This document shows, piece by piece, positions 35,042 to 45,504 of a DNA stretch of 64,000 nucleotides. Origin of the DNA: Hemileia vastatrix (Eukaryota > Basidiomycota > Pucciniomycetes > Pucciniales > Zaghouaniaceae); the NCBI GenBank assembly GCA_030280995.1, contig JASXTE010000009.1, positions 34,263,501 to 34,327,500 on the forward strand. The letters run 5' to 3'. A program made the position numbers and the translations under genes. How positions within the stretch are numbered: position 1 is the first letter of the stretch; each line of letters begins with the position of its first letter. The notes below the pieces were generated by a model, which worked only from the letters and a program-made list of their open reading frames with translations, had not been told where the DNA came from and made no database searches.

Positions 35042-36536
35042 TGTCAGCCTGGATACTCCCAGGACTGAGTGAAAAGTATTTTTAAATTATGTTAAACCCA
35101 TGTAGTATACATCGGAATAATAAATAAAGGTACACAAGTTGTATACATAAGTGAAAATTATGATAAAATACAATATATGCCATTATAACACCTTATATAC
35201 ATGCATATATAAACCTTTTATAAGTCTTATGTACTTAATATTTAGTTTGAATATTCCAGGGTAATTTTAAGAACTTTAAACATGAGGCCACATAATTTTT
35301 AAGTAGACTTAAAGCTGTTATTTTTTTTGTTTTATGTGACAAACAGGAAATGTGCTTTAAATCCCTTAATAGTTGAATATATGCACTATAAATTTAATAA
35401 TATTAAAAATATGCCTTGACAGATAAATTTTACTCAATTAGGAGTATTTATTTGGCTAATCAAATTCAATAATTTTTTTTTTCAAATTTGGTGTTTTTTA
35501 TGCCAGAAATGGCTTCTGTGTACTGGTCACATACTGCCTGAATTTTTCCCACATGAATAGCTTCAATTTTAGAAAATTTAGCTTTTTCACACTCTAATTA
35601 TCCCCACATCATATTCCCAATATGGGGAAAAATGCTAAAATAGGAAACAGGCACTTATTTAGTGTCCTAATTTATTTATAAGTGCATTGACCTCATCATA
35701 TGCACTAATTTTATTAACAACCTCAAGATTGGTGCCATAAAATCACAACCACACTTATATTTTACACAGTCAGTCAAGGATTTACCCATGAAAGCACCTT
35801 CCAAGGACTGCATTCAGTTACCTCACATATCAAATCTTTTTTTTGGGTTTCTCAGTGGTTTCTCAGCCAATTTTGGTTATTTTTGAATGGGGATTTCACA
35901 TAGTAATTTGAAATAATTAGACAAATAATCTCTCCGTTTAATCCCCCTTAATATTGTGTAATATTTAGTTTTATTCTTTCTTTTTTTAGTCTTTTATTTT
36001 AAGTTATTATACACATATACTCTCTTTTTTGCTTATTCTTTTATTTTGATGGATTATCCCTATTACTTTAGGATTTTGGAAGGTGATATAATTCTAATTA
36101 TGTTATTGTTCATTACTCATGCTTTTGGGAATGTGTATTAGCTAGAATGAGGCATCATTAGCCATGTATAGGACTGGTAAACCAGGTGGATACATTGGAG
36201 AATTATTGGGTATAAAAGGAGGGGGGTTTTTGGTCTTATTTTCTAGATTCTTAATCATTACAATAAAAATATATAACCAATACAATTACAATACATATAA
36301 ATAGTACTTCTAAAGTCTTTTAATAGTTTCTGAATAATTACATATATTTTTCTACCAACTATAAGACTGTAAACCATTTATAATTAGTAAGATTAAAATT
36401 ACTGAGACCATTATATTGAGTTATATTTTAATACTTATTGGATTTTTACTACAGTATTCATATAGGGCCATTAAAATTATCTAGACAACTGACTATTCAA
36501 GCTATTCAAATTTCTTTACTTGAACTCATACTGAAA
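35042..36536 (+). repeat. 3' LTR of Gyp-B (1495 bp)
   Basis: Starts TGTCAGCCTGGATACTCCC and ends CATACTGAAA, a direct repeat of 21196-22690. It is preceded by a polypurine-like GGTGGGCAAG. The solo LTR at 14747-17044 shows the canonical end was probably CTGACA. Confidence 0.93.
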
Positions 36537-36541
36537 GCTTC

Positions 36542-36677
36542 TTTAACAGGTAACTCATACAAAAAAATTAAACTCAGAATCTGAATCTGTATCAGAATCT
36601 GTATCAGACTCAACCAAAAGATCAAGGGCTAGAGCATCAGTAGTTTTTTGAAGCTTTTGATAAAGAGAAGGAGTCAT
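36542..36677 (-). pseudogene. Harb-2 transposase, N-terminal part of split gene
   Basis: From a Met at 36677 the minus strand reads MTPSLYQKLQKTTDALALDL, then an acidic repeat (VESDTDSDTDSDSEF) and a stop near 36565. Acidic SDSD stretches follow the start in Harb-1 too (YYKSDSDLEDAL). It joins the fragment at 20513-21195 across Gyp-B. Confidence 0.65.
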
Positions 36678-36936
36678 GTTAGTGTTTGGAGGAAGAAAAT
36701 AAGAGCAAGAGTAATCAAGGGTGGGATAAAGATTTTATGGAGCCTTAAGACTTGATACACCATTTACTGTGTGTGTATGAATAAGCTCATAAGAATTAGG
36801 TGATTAAAAATTTTAAGGTATGAGTGTTTGTAACTAATGCTGAATAATCAAGTTAAGGGGAAGAAGTGCTTGACGGACTTGGATGTACCCAACAAATGGC
36901 ATGTGTAGGGAAAAGAAAGCTGTTGAAGTATACCAA
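36678..36936. other. Upstream region of the Harb-2 transposase
   Basis: Noncoding sequence between the transposase start and the left LTR of Gyp-C. I infer it continues at 46960-47055 beyond Gyp-C. No promoter element stands out. Confidence 0.45.
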
Positions 36937-38127
36937 TGTAGAGAGTTCTACAATACTAAGCAGTTTACACAATGTGGGATGGGCTGGTTCTTATTATCAA
37001 TTTCTAAAAAGAAGGGCCTGTCACTCTTATTTTTAAAGAAAGCGCAATAATGTGTAACTCTAATATCTGAATAGATAGTTTGTAAGTTTGAGAGATGAGT
37101 TAGAAGATAAGGAAAAAAAATATTACTATCTGGATATCTCTATTCTTAATAAGCGCCAGTATCCACAGCTACTCCCTCTTGAAGCCCTCTCTTTGAATAT
37201 TCCTTATTATAGCAATAAAATAACTGTAATTATAGCTTATCCTACTGAATCTATATTCTCTCTATGTTGCGCTTTATTTTTGTTTTTCACTATACTATAT
37301 GAAGTACACACACAGACGCATGAGCTCTAAAGACTCAGAATATTTCTACCTAACTTACTACTCTCTTCAATTAGATATCCCTTTTCCACTTATGCTTTTT
37401 CAGCGCTCTGGACACAGTTCCCTAGTAGATCTCTAGATCTTTCTCTAGCTCCACATTAATAAAACAACAACTAATCTATTAGTAAACTAAATACACCGCT
37501 TGTAACAACTACAGTGCCTAAACATAACCTATGCCTACTAATACTAGTACTAACTTTTTTATCTCATGTTCCACATGTGCGCTTAGGACTATACCTTTGC
37601 ATTGTTTCAGAGCTACTTCTCACGTTGACAACTTTTAGCACTGACCCTTGCCTCTTCAACTCTTGGGTAGTTTTGTGATTAAGCCCTCATTCTCCTTGCT
37701 TCATTACTGATTCCATAATTTTGACCATCTACATAACTAGTTAGCCTCTGCAACTTATTTTACCTGTTTTAGTAGGTTACCACACTAGCAGCGGTGCAGT
37801 ATACCATGTACTTGAGGCTTTCCTTGAGCCATAATCTCTTCCTTAACGCATAATAAAAAATTATTGGAAAGTCCAAATCCATAATTTTTAGAATTTGCAC
37901 TCCTAAGTTGATAGCACACAATTCCCTTTGTGCTGCACATCTTGCTGCAAAATTCAAGCACATAGACCCTAAACCTTCTTCCATGATTCCCTTTTCCTTT
38001 TCTCTTCTGAACACACAATTACATAGTTATAATAGCGTATCTTCTGCACTATGATTCCCCTTTATTCTTTTGAAACACACGATCTGATTGGTCCAAAAAG
38101 TAGACTACCTGAAAGATGCGTACCACA
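36937..38127 (-). repeat. 3' LTR of Gyp-C (1191 bp)
   Basis: Plus strand starts TGTAGAGAGTTCTACAATAC and ends GATGCGTACCACA. Direct repeat of the right LTR; also matched in reverse complement by 12526-13777. Confidence 0.92.
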
Positions 38128-38160
38128 TCCTCCCTCTACTTGCGACTGTCCCCAGGAGCC

Positions 38161-38168
38161 TATAAATA
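38161..38168 (+). promoter_or_regulatory. TATA box of the first Gyp-C antisense gene
   Basis: TATAAATA in the context GAGCCTATAAATAACC, 34 bp inside the LTR boundary and about 140 bp before the ATG at 38301. The second antisense gene has the same CCTATAAATA core at 39813-39822. Confidence 0.65.
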
Positions 38169-38300
38169 ACCTGTGCCTTGCAGTGTTTCCTTCCTCCATC
38201 TTCCAAATTATTCTCTACTTTTCTAATAAATCTTCTTCTTCTTCTTCTTTTACTTCTTATACCTTCTTATTTTTTTGTATACCCTTCTATCTTCTAAATA

Positions 38301-39352
38301 ATGAAGACACAAACTACAACAGTTAATACCCAGAATACCGCCAATGTTGTGGACGCTATTTGACAGTTTGTGCGCACGCAGCCCCCTGTCTCTCCTCCAA
38401 TGACGCAAGTCACTACTCTGATGGGTAGGACAGATGCACCTGCTGCATTGAAAATGGCATATCTCCCTGCCAGTTTTCAAAATCCCGCCATGGCAACACT
38501 TATTTTAATGTAAGTTTCCCTTCATTTTTCCTCCTTTCCTTTCATCCTATTGTCATTAAATTCTATTTCTCTTTCTTCCTAGTCATGCAATTTTTGCAAA
38601 AGTTGCAAAGATAAATTTAGCTACAATGGGCCGCCCACCGTTGCGGGTTTAGATCCAAACGCCTTGACTACTGACATGATGAGTCAGATGTCCTTCAAAT
38701 GTCCTGCCCCTGCATCTGCTACTCCACCTAACAACAAAAGTGTCAAGGTTGGTTTCCAAGCGCCTACTCCCAGTAGTGTCGCTTCAATTCCTAGATTGCT
38801 CTTTTCAGAAGAGAGTATTCATACCGTAAGTTCCTTTTTCTTCTTTTTCCTCTTCTGACCTAACACTAATATCCTTCTTTTCTTTTGTAGGATATGCCAG
38901 AAACTCCTTACACTTTGACCCCTCCTCCACCAAAGGTACCTCTATTCCTTCCTAGTATGGAAGAAGATCCCACCTGGGATGCGGCCACTATTCCAGAGTC
39001 CATACCTTGTACACCGACTCCTGACTGGACTACTATGCAACCAGTTGAAGATGCCTTCATCCTGGATGATTGGCCTGTCAATACCTCTCTGCTCAACAAC
39101 AAGGAAGAGCCTTCCATAGCTTGGAACTGGGAATTTGCAGAGCATATCGCCTGCGCTCCATACAACACAACCATGCCTCAAATGAACAACATATTCACTG
39201 CTGTTGAGGAATTTCTCAAGGTTGTCCCTGTCTATACTCGCACCAAGTATAATCAACGTACAAAGCTAATCACTACCTTGAAACAAAACATGCAAGAGGC
39301 TGTTAATGACTGGGCTTTCTGCATCCCAATCTTCAATGATGCAGAATACTAA
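38301..39352 (+). pseudogene. Gyp-C antisense gene 1 (spliced, one nonsense codon), function unknown
   Basis: Plus-strand gene antisense to the retroelement. Exon 1 (38301-38509) starts MKTQTTTVNTQNTANVVDAI, with TGA at codon 21 (a CGA-to-TGA change would explain it; a second Met lies at 38400), and includes MAYLPASFQNPAMATLIL. Intron 1 starts GTAAGT at 38510; an acceptor at 38602 keeps the frame open, whereas the stronger CTAG at 38582 does not. Exon 2 runs to 38825, intron 2 is 38826-38890 (GTAAGT..TTGTAG) and exon 3 is 38891-39352. The C-terminal part is proline-rich, then acidic (EEDPTWDAATIPES), then helical (KLITTLKQNMQEAVNDWAF). An AATAAA lies at 39423. I recognise no family. Confidence 0.6.
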
Positions 39353-39814
39353 AAAAAAATCTTCTTTTTATTCTTTATCCTTGTACCCTACTTCCTATAA
39401 CATGTACATAGTCTGTAAAAGTAATAAAGTATTGTATATTCTTATCTTAAATTCTTTGTGAGAGCCCTTCAATTACATGATGAGTTACCAAAAAAAAATC
39501 CTCCTTCTTCCAAAATTACCTGTACACCCTTTTTACTTAGTGCTTATGAAAGATGAAACAATAATAAAAAAAACTTAAGATCAGTGCTATTCCTCATAGC
39601 AGCAAATATATTCTCTACATTATATACGCATGATTTCCCTTGAAATCTTCAGATCTTTACAATATATGACTTCTCCTTGACTGCAACAGATTCCATTCTT
39701 CGCTTGGGTTCCTTTTTCTATGACAAAAATCCTTTACATCTTCATTAGAGACCATTCAGTGCTCAAATTAGAGATTGCGCAACTGATGCCTTTTCTGTAA
39801 TGCCATTCTTAGCC

Positions 39815-39822
39815 TATAAATA
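39815..39822 (+). promoter_or_regulatory. TATA box of the second Gyp-C antisense gene
   Basis: TATAAATA in AGCCTATAAATAGCCC, 39 bp upstream of the ATG at 39861. The close match to the 38161 box suggests the two genes share a promoter design. Confidence 0.65.
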
Positions 39823-39860
39823 GCCCATCTAATAATCAACATTTCCATTATTTTAGTATT

Positions 39861-40673
39861 ATGACTCAATATTGAACTGTTCCCAGGGATCAAGAGTGCT
39901 CTTTTTGCAAAGTCATAATTTCCATTCCACCTTTTATAAACCTTGTGGTTATGCCTCCTTTAGACCTGCCTGTGATAATTGTTTTAGATGTCATAAGACC
40001 TGTTATACCTTCCTAAATCAAAATAGCTCTCAGCCTACTGGCTACATTTGTTTCCCATCTAGTTCCACCAGTAGTGCTCCTATAATAACCACTACTAGTC
40101 CTACCATTGTTAATTCTTCTCCCATTACTGATATCCCTTACAAATCTTCATCACTTCCAGCTTATTCCAGGTGCGAAATATCCATTCAGCCCAGTTCTGC
40201 ACCTTCTTCTTCCCCTAGCTCCAATGCTTCTATGCATTCAGGCTCCTCTACAGCTGCTCCTGATGCGGTTGCTGTCTCCTCCCTGTCAGCGCGCCCCCAT
40301 AACTTATTAGCAAGTAAGTTCCTTTTATTACACTTACGCCTTCATTCCCTACTAGCTTCTGGTCTATCCTGTAGGCTTCACTGAATCCATCTCCCTGGGA
40401 TGGGTTCTTATTCCACTACCTTTTGTACATTCCATGCAAATTTTTTCTCAACTTTGCCTTATATACGATGTTATTTCTCTATTCTATGATCACGCACAAG
40501 CCTTTTCTGACTCTGAGCTTGTAGCTTGTTATACCCATATAGAAATGATAGGTAAGCTCATGAATGAAATCATTTCTTCAACTATTCTTGGATTCCCCGC
40601 TGATCCTTGTTGCTTTGTCATGCCTGAAGAATGGAAAGGATATCCTAATAGTTTTAACAGCAAAACTGAATAA
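39861..40673 (+). pseudogene. Gyp-C antisense gene 2, cysteine-cluster protein
   Basis: Plus-strand gene with ATG at 39861 (TGA at codon 5, again explained by CGA decay). The ATG frame gives ECSFCK; after a small indel near 39905-39940 the frame continues KPCGYASFRPACDNCFRC and HKTC. The second half has C-x2-C-x6-C spacing; together this resembles the Zn2Cys6-spaced protein of Gyp-A. A Ser/Pro-rich linker follows (SSTSSAPIITTTSPTIV). An intron at 40314-40374 (GTAAGT..CTGTAG, 61 bp) joins exon 2 (40375-40673), whose protein looks like a small compact domain (DVISLFYDHAQAFSDSELVA, PADPCCFVMPEEWKGYP). AATAAA at 40750. Likely a nuclear DNA-binding protein; that is inference. Confidence 0.6.
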
Positions 40674-41378
40674 TCCACTAGCGCTTTTCCTATAAGCCTT
40701 CTTTCTCCAATATTCCTGTACATAGTCTCCATCTTTTACTATGCCTTTAAATAAACATTCTAGACTTGGTGCTATTCTTTTACACCTGTCTTAAATATTA
40801 GTTGTCTTTAAAATTTGGAGTGCCTAACTTCTATCCCTCTACTTTCTTTACAAGACTATAGACCCTGTAAAAAAATCATAGAATAAACTTTAAACATTTT
40901 ACCACCTTTACTGCAATAAAAAAATACATGATGTAAATAAGTATTGAGCTGTAGAGCACCCCATCTATAAATTGTTATTCCACTCCTGGTTAATTAACCC
41001 ATTGGCTAAATTCCCAGCATCTTTTTCCTTTACATGGTTTGCATCTCTTTCAATTCCTTTATCTATTTTGTCATGTCTCCTTGAACGATGAAAAAATATA
41101 AGATTCCATTTTTCTCTATGCCCTCATCTGAGCACTTATTCCAATTTCCAGCTCAGCCATAGTCCTCCTAACTTCCATTTAGTGCTCTCTACCCGTCACA
41201 ACTGTGTCAAATCCTCCAGTGAGTCCCCTAAAAAAATAAGCCTTAAACATAACTTGTTAGTTTAACCTCTTCCTGGAGGTTATTCAGGTAGTTTTCTCTC
41301 ATCCCAGAGGTTATTCTGTACCACTGGAGCACCCCTTAGGTAGAGTCTTTTGATCTGATCTGCAACAACACACTGCTT
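40674..41378. other. Spacer between convergent antisense gene and integrase
   Basis: About 700 bp of noncoding sequence separating the 3' ends of the antisense genes (plus) and the polyprotein (minus). It holds an AATAAA-type signal at its left end and no recognisable domain; in position it corresponds to the 50414-51390 spacer of Gyp-A. Confidence 0.6.
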
Positions 41379-42827
41379 TCATTCAGTACCATTCAATTCC
41401 TCCAGTAAATAAGACCCTCCAGTTATTTTCTTCCTTATCCTATAAGGACCATTCCATCTGTCAGAAAACATTTTACCCCATTGGCTTTCTAGACTTCTAT
41501 TATAGACCAAAACCAAATCTCCTGGGCTCAATGGCTTTCTCAACCTATGCACTAAGCACTCATCATATTTAACTAATTTATCCTGGATCTGCATCATTAT
41601 ATCATATGCCTTTTCAACAAACTCTTCTTTCCTTTCAAGTTGCACTACCCTTGCTAGAATCAAATATTCAGTCAAGTGCACTTGATCCCAATCACATCCT
41701 AGAAAAGATCCAGCCTCTAGATCAATATGTAGTACCGCCCTTTGACCAAACATAAGTTCATACAGTGAAAACCTAGTTGTCCTTTTAACTGAAATCCTGT
41801 CTGTAAACAAAACTAATGGCAAATAGTTCTTCCACTTCACACCATTATTTCCACATAACTTAACCAGTGCATCTTTCATAACTTGATGTCCTCTCTTGAT
41901 CATTCCTTCCACTTCAGGATAATATGGTGTTGCCACTTGTAGCTTAGCGCCTATATCTTTGACTACATCCTGGAATTCTCCAGAAAATTCAGTGCCTCCA
42001 TCCATGGTTACCATTTTCATTACCCCATACCTAAAAATCCATTCTCTTTCTAAGAAATAAGCTACATTACTCGCCTTAAGGTTTACCAATGGCGCTGCTT
42101 TGACCTATCCTGATAGATCATCCCTGGCTACTACCAAGTATTTAAAGTGTCCTTCTTTTATATGAAATGTGTCCAAACTGATCCTACCAAAAATAGTATC
42201 TTTGCCCACCGCTTTACCATTCTCTTTTGGATTTTGGTAACTCCTACGCTGACATTCCGGACAAGATTTAACCCAATCACTCACCTCGTTCTTCATATTG
42301 GGCCACCAGAATCTTTCTTTGACTCTGCAATACGTCTCATCTTGACCCCTATGACCTGAATTCTCATGCAACTCCCTGGGTATTTTCTCCTTCCTTTCCC
42401 TAGTTTGAATGACTAACTGAGGAAACAAAGACTGATTCTTCCATAACTTCCCATCTTTAATAAAATAATTTTTAGCATGCTTCTCAATATTGAGCCAAAC
42501 CTTTTCACCACAAAAATCTGGTTGAATTCTACCTTCCAGATATAAACTTAACAATTCTGCTTCCTCATCAGCAAGCGCATCATCTTCAGAATACTCCCCA
42601 TTCTCTAGATGAGTATTACTATCTTGACTTCCCCTTGAGTAGTTTTTGTCATCTGATTCTTCCGCTATCTCTTCCAGTGCACTCCTTGTTGTTACATTGA
42701 CATCAGCGCTCCCTAATTCAAGTTGCAGACTACTTTTGCTACAAAACTTCTTCATGTCATAATCGCCTAGTTTTTTGTCTTTTCTTTTTAATATAAGCAT
42801 AACAAAATACATAATCAAAGATATCAA
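41379..42827 (-). pseudogene. Integrase of Gyp-C (one nonsense codon)
   Basis: One frame from 42827 to 41379 broken by a single TAG near 42105, where Trp is expected (DDLSG-stop-VKAAP). Domains in order: an acidic N-terminal linker (EESDDKNYSRGSQDSNTHLE), the H2C2 zinc finger (HENSGHRGQDETYC, then CPECQ), the core with RISLDTFHIKEGH (first Asp), MDGGTEFSG (second Asp) and YYPEVEGMIKRGHQVM, and the C-terminal domain (SDRWNGPYRIRKKITGG, a GPY/F module). No chromodomain follows. It is better preserved than other integrases here except that of Gyp-A, but it has no RT to work with. Confidence 0.88.
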
Positions 42828-43082
42828 AAAGCCTGGGTATAATACATTCTACTGTAGTATTACCAAGACACCTATAAAGTACCACTTTAAGTATCCCTTC
42901 TTGTTGGACTGACTGTTCACTATCCAGGTTCTTCCCATCCTGGGAGATAGTAACACCTAAAATTCCAGTCCCTAATGAAAATGTTGGAGCCCTCCTAGCG
43001 GTTTCCCCTTCTCATCCTCTGAGACTTCCTCATAAATCTCTCTTTCTTTCTCCAATCTTGCAGCTCCAGAGTACTTAGTTTC
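42828..43082 (-). other. Deletion junction where RT and RNase H are expected
   Basis: Only about 255 bp separate protease and integrase, whereas RT plus RNase H need roughly 1.8 kb. No YxDD box or RNase H motif is present. The loss may be specific to this copy or fixed in the family. Confidence 0.7.
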
Positions 43083-44066
43083 CTAGCCACCATCCTTAGG
43101 TGCTACTAAGACTTCTGTCACTGGAATACCATCATCACCCATAATCCTTATTCCAATAGTATTATTCAAACAATAATCAATAGTTGCAGAATAATCCATT
43201 AAAAATGGTGTTCCTAAAACTGGTTGAACTACACCCATTGGAACATAAAAGTCAATATCTCTCATTGTTCCCACAACCCTAGTGCGTACATACTCTGCTA
43301 CACCTATTACAGGCAACCTACCTCTACCAATTCCTGAAACATTGCCCCAAACATCTTTTACAGGAAGACATAACTCCACAGCATCATCCACTGAAACCGC
43401 ATTGATTTGTGAACCTGTATCCAATAACTCTCTAATCTGCTTACCATTTACAGTAATTGTCAAATACCCTAAGGGACCTGCCTAATGTGGCGCCCTTGGT
43501 GATCCAGCTACTGGCTGGAATGACTGCTCTCCTACATCAAATTCAGCACAATTAGCAATCCTTTTCTTCCTGCACTTATCCACAATTCCATTTGTTACAT
43601 CATGTGCTACTGCTGTCAATACCCCCAATGGAACCCAAACTGCGGCTTTTAAGCACTGCGCAACTAAATATTTGGCTTCTTTAGGAAAATCTGCATGAAA
43701 TGGTTGCTGCATTTTCCATTTTGGTTGTGTCACCTTGGCACCATCTTTTGCTCTTCCAGGTGGGTTTTTTGGAGTATCATGCCTTGCTCCTGGCATTCCT
43801 TCAGCTGGTAATGACCTTTTCTGTACTACCTCTGGCTCCTCCATCATCACAGATTGTTCTTCTTCCTGATGAACCACACCATCCCCATCAGGTTCCATAC
43901 TGTCAATTTCAAGTTCTTTGATAGGCACAGGTGTATTCTCTCTAGTAGTATACCCTACTTCCTCCATATCCTCTGGATTTGCATACCTAGCACCAGCTTG
44001 GTGGGGCCATTTTCTTGTGTTTTGCTGCAAACATCTCCAAACGTGCTGCAATAAGTGGTGCTGCAA
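43083..44066 (-). pseudogene. Gag C-terminal linker and protease of Gyp-C
   Basis: A continuous frame with one TAG near 43482. The first part is an acidic and proline-rich linker (EDMEEVGYTTRENTPVPIKE; MQQPFHADFPKEAKYL). The second part is a retropepsin-type aspartic protease: IRELLDTGSQINAVS with the DTG active site at about 43420, a flap-like GIGRGRLPVIG and the downstream hydrophobic motif VLGTPFLMDY. It would process the polyprotein. A frame change around 44000-44140 separates it from gag. Confidence 0.83.
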
Positions 44067-44139
44067 CTGCTCCTTCTTTCACTTTAAAATCCAATACTGT
44101 GCAAGTGACTGCAAAATTGACTGATTTTGCATCCTTGCC

Positions 44140-45261
44140 TTACTCTTTAGCTTTAGGCTCCTTACCCTTGCTTGACTTGCCCTCCATGGACTTCTTATTA
44201 ATATGATTGATGACCATGGCTTGCATCCCTTGATCCTTGTCTTTAAAAAGCTTAGTTCCATCTTCCAACATAAGTGCAATTCCATCCTCAAAAACCTCCC
44301 TGTCTTTTTTATCCTTTTGAAGTGCATTACACCTCATCCCAGTATGCCCTTCTTTATTACAACAGTAACATACCATAGTAGCAAAACACAATTTTTGGGA
44401 AGGACTCTTGGGCCTAAACACCTCCTTCACTTTCCCCACTTCAATTATTTTCTTCTCCAATTTTTCAATACTAGCCATAACATAATCTGGCTCTTTAGTA
44501 AAAGCTTTAATTTTAGGAGATGACACCTGAGGAGATAATTGCACATCAGACGCATCCTGGTCCATTTCCTCACTATCCAAAGCAATTCTAACTGCGTGAC
44601 ACTCAACTTGATGCAACTTCATTTCAGCTTCCACTGCTGTTTCTACTTCCTCTAATCCAGGGTACTTATAATTACCGTCCCTCTTCTTGACTAAATTTCC
44701 TTCATTATCCAAGCTCCTTTTCGCCCAGTCTTCCATTCCTGGTGCTAAAGCTTCACAAAAACAAGGTAAAGATGCATTATTATCACTAAAATATTTGTTA
44801 CTGGCCAAATACTCAACCATTTGATCAAACTCTTCCCTGAAACTTTTAAATTCCTTAGGGTCTCAAACACCCCCTCCAGCTTTGGCCTTCTTTACCAAGA
44901 CATCTAGATCCTTAATTGTGTACCTAGTCTCCCTGGTAATTTTTGGCCATCTCTTAAGCATCTGTTCCTTTAGAGCAGGCCAATCACCCTCTTCATGAAC
45001 CTTTAGATCATCCAGATTGTCCTTGCACTCATTTGAAACAAAGAACAGTACTTGGAGCACCATGTCATATTTGGTTGCTCCATGAACTTCAGTTGCCTGT
45101 TCAAACCTACATAAGAACTTCTTGGTATTAATGCCCACAAAACCCAAGCTTTCATCTTTACACCTAATAATTGTAGTTACCTTCTGTGGGAACAACACTG
45201 ATAAATTGGGTGATTTAACCCTCTCCTGACTTCCCCTTGATGTAGTTGCAGTAGGTTCCAT
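44140..45261 (-). pseudogene. Gag of Gyp-C (one nonsense codon)
   Basis: From ATG 45261 (MEPTATTSRGSQERVKSPNL) the frame stays open to 44140 apart from one TGA at about 44863, where Arg (CGA) would fit. It shows a capsid-like helical region (KFLCRFEQATEVHGATKYDM; HEEGDWPALKEQMLKRWP), a second helical part, and a CCHC knuckle CYCCNKEGHTGMRC near 44335-44370. It is the structural Gag of the element. Capsid and knuckle are both intact, so packaging in trans is conceivable. Confidence 0.85.
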
Positions 45262-45486
45262 TTTTGAAATAAAAATTGAAACAGAATCCACAAAAATAAA
45301 CACACACTTGATAACTTAACCCAACTATATTTGCAATACAGTCCTATGCTACCATCTGATAACGGCTATTGATCCACTTGTTGTAGACCCTATGAATCTT
45401 CTACTGAAGCGCTGGCTTGATTATTCCCTGTTCACAAAACCCTGAAAACCAAAACAATCTAATCAAAACACTAATTACAATTATGC

Positions 45487-45502
45487 CACTGTTGGGACAC
45501 CA
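45487..45502 (-). promoter_or_regulatory. Primer-binding site of Gyp-C
   Basis: On the minus strand, two bases after the 5' LTR, the sequence is TGGTGTCCCAACAGTG. A TGG start two bases from the LTR is the normal arrangement for priming by the 3' CCA end of a tRNA. The identical start follows the related LTR at 13777. I cannot name the tRNA. Confidence 0.6.
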
Positions 45503-45504
45503 AT

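Larger units (their letters stand above)
21196..36536 (+). mobile_element. Gyp-B, chromovirus-type LTR retrotransposon (interrupted)
   Basis: Direct LTRs of equal length (1495 bp) at 21196-22690 and 35042-36536, both starting TGTCAGCCTG. Internal order on the plus strand is gag (23288 onward), protease (32286 onward), RT, RNase H, integrase and chromodomain (ends 34948), then a purine-rich GGTGGGCAAG directly before the 3' LTR as polypurine tract. A Gyp-A solo LTR and Harb-1 are inserted in it. Without them its length is about 8.4 kb. Flanks are AGTTC and GCTTC, so the TSD is not intact. Its insertion divides the Harb-2 transposase. Confidence 0.9.

Noticed and set aside
43282..44206. Several plus-strand open frames opposite Gyp-C gag and protease
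   Set aside because: They mirror the minus-strand coding frame and show no promoter, splice sites or cysteine pattern, unlike 38301-40673.
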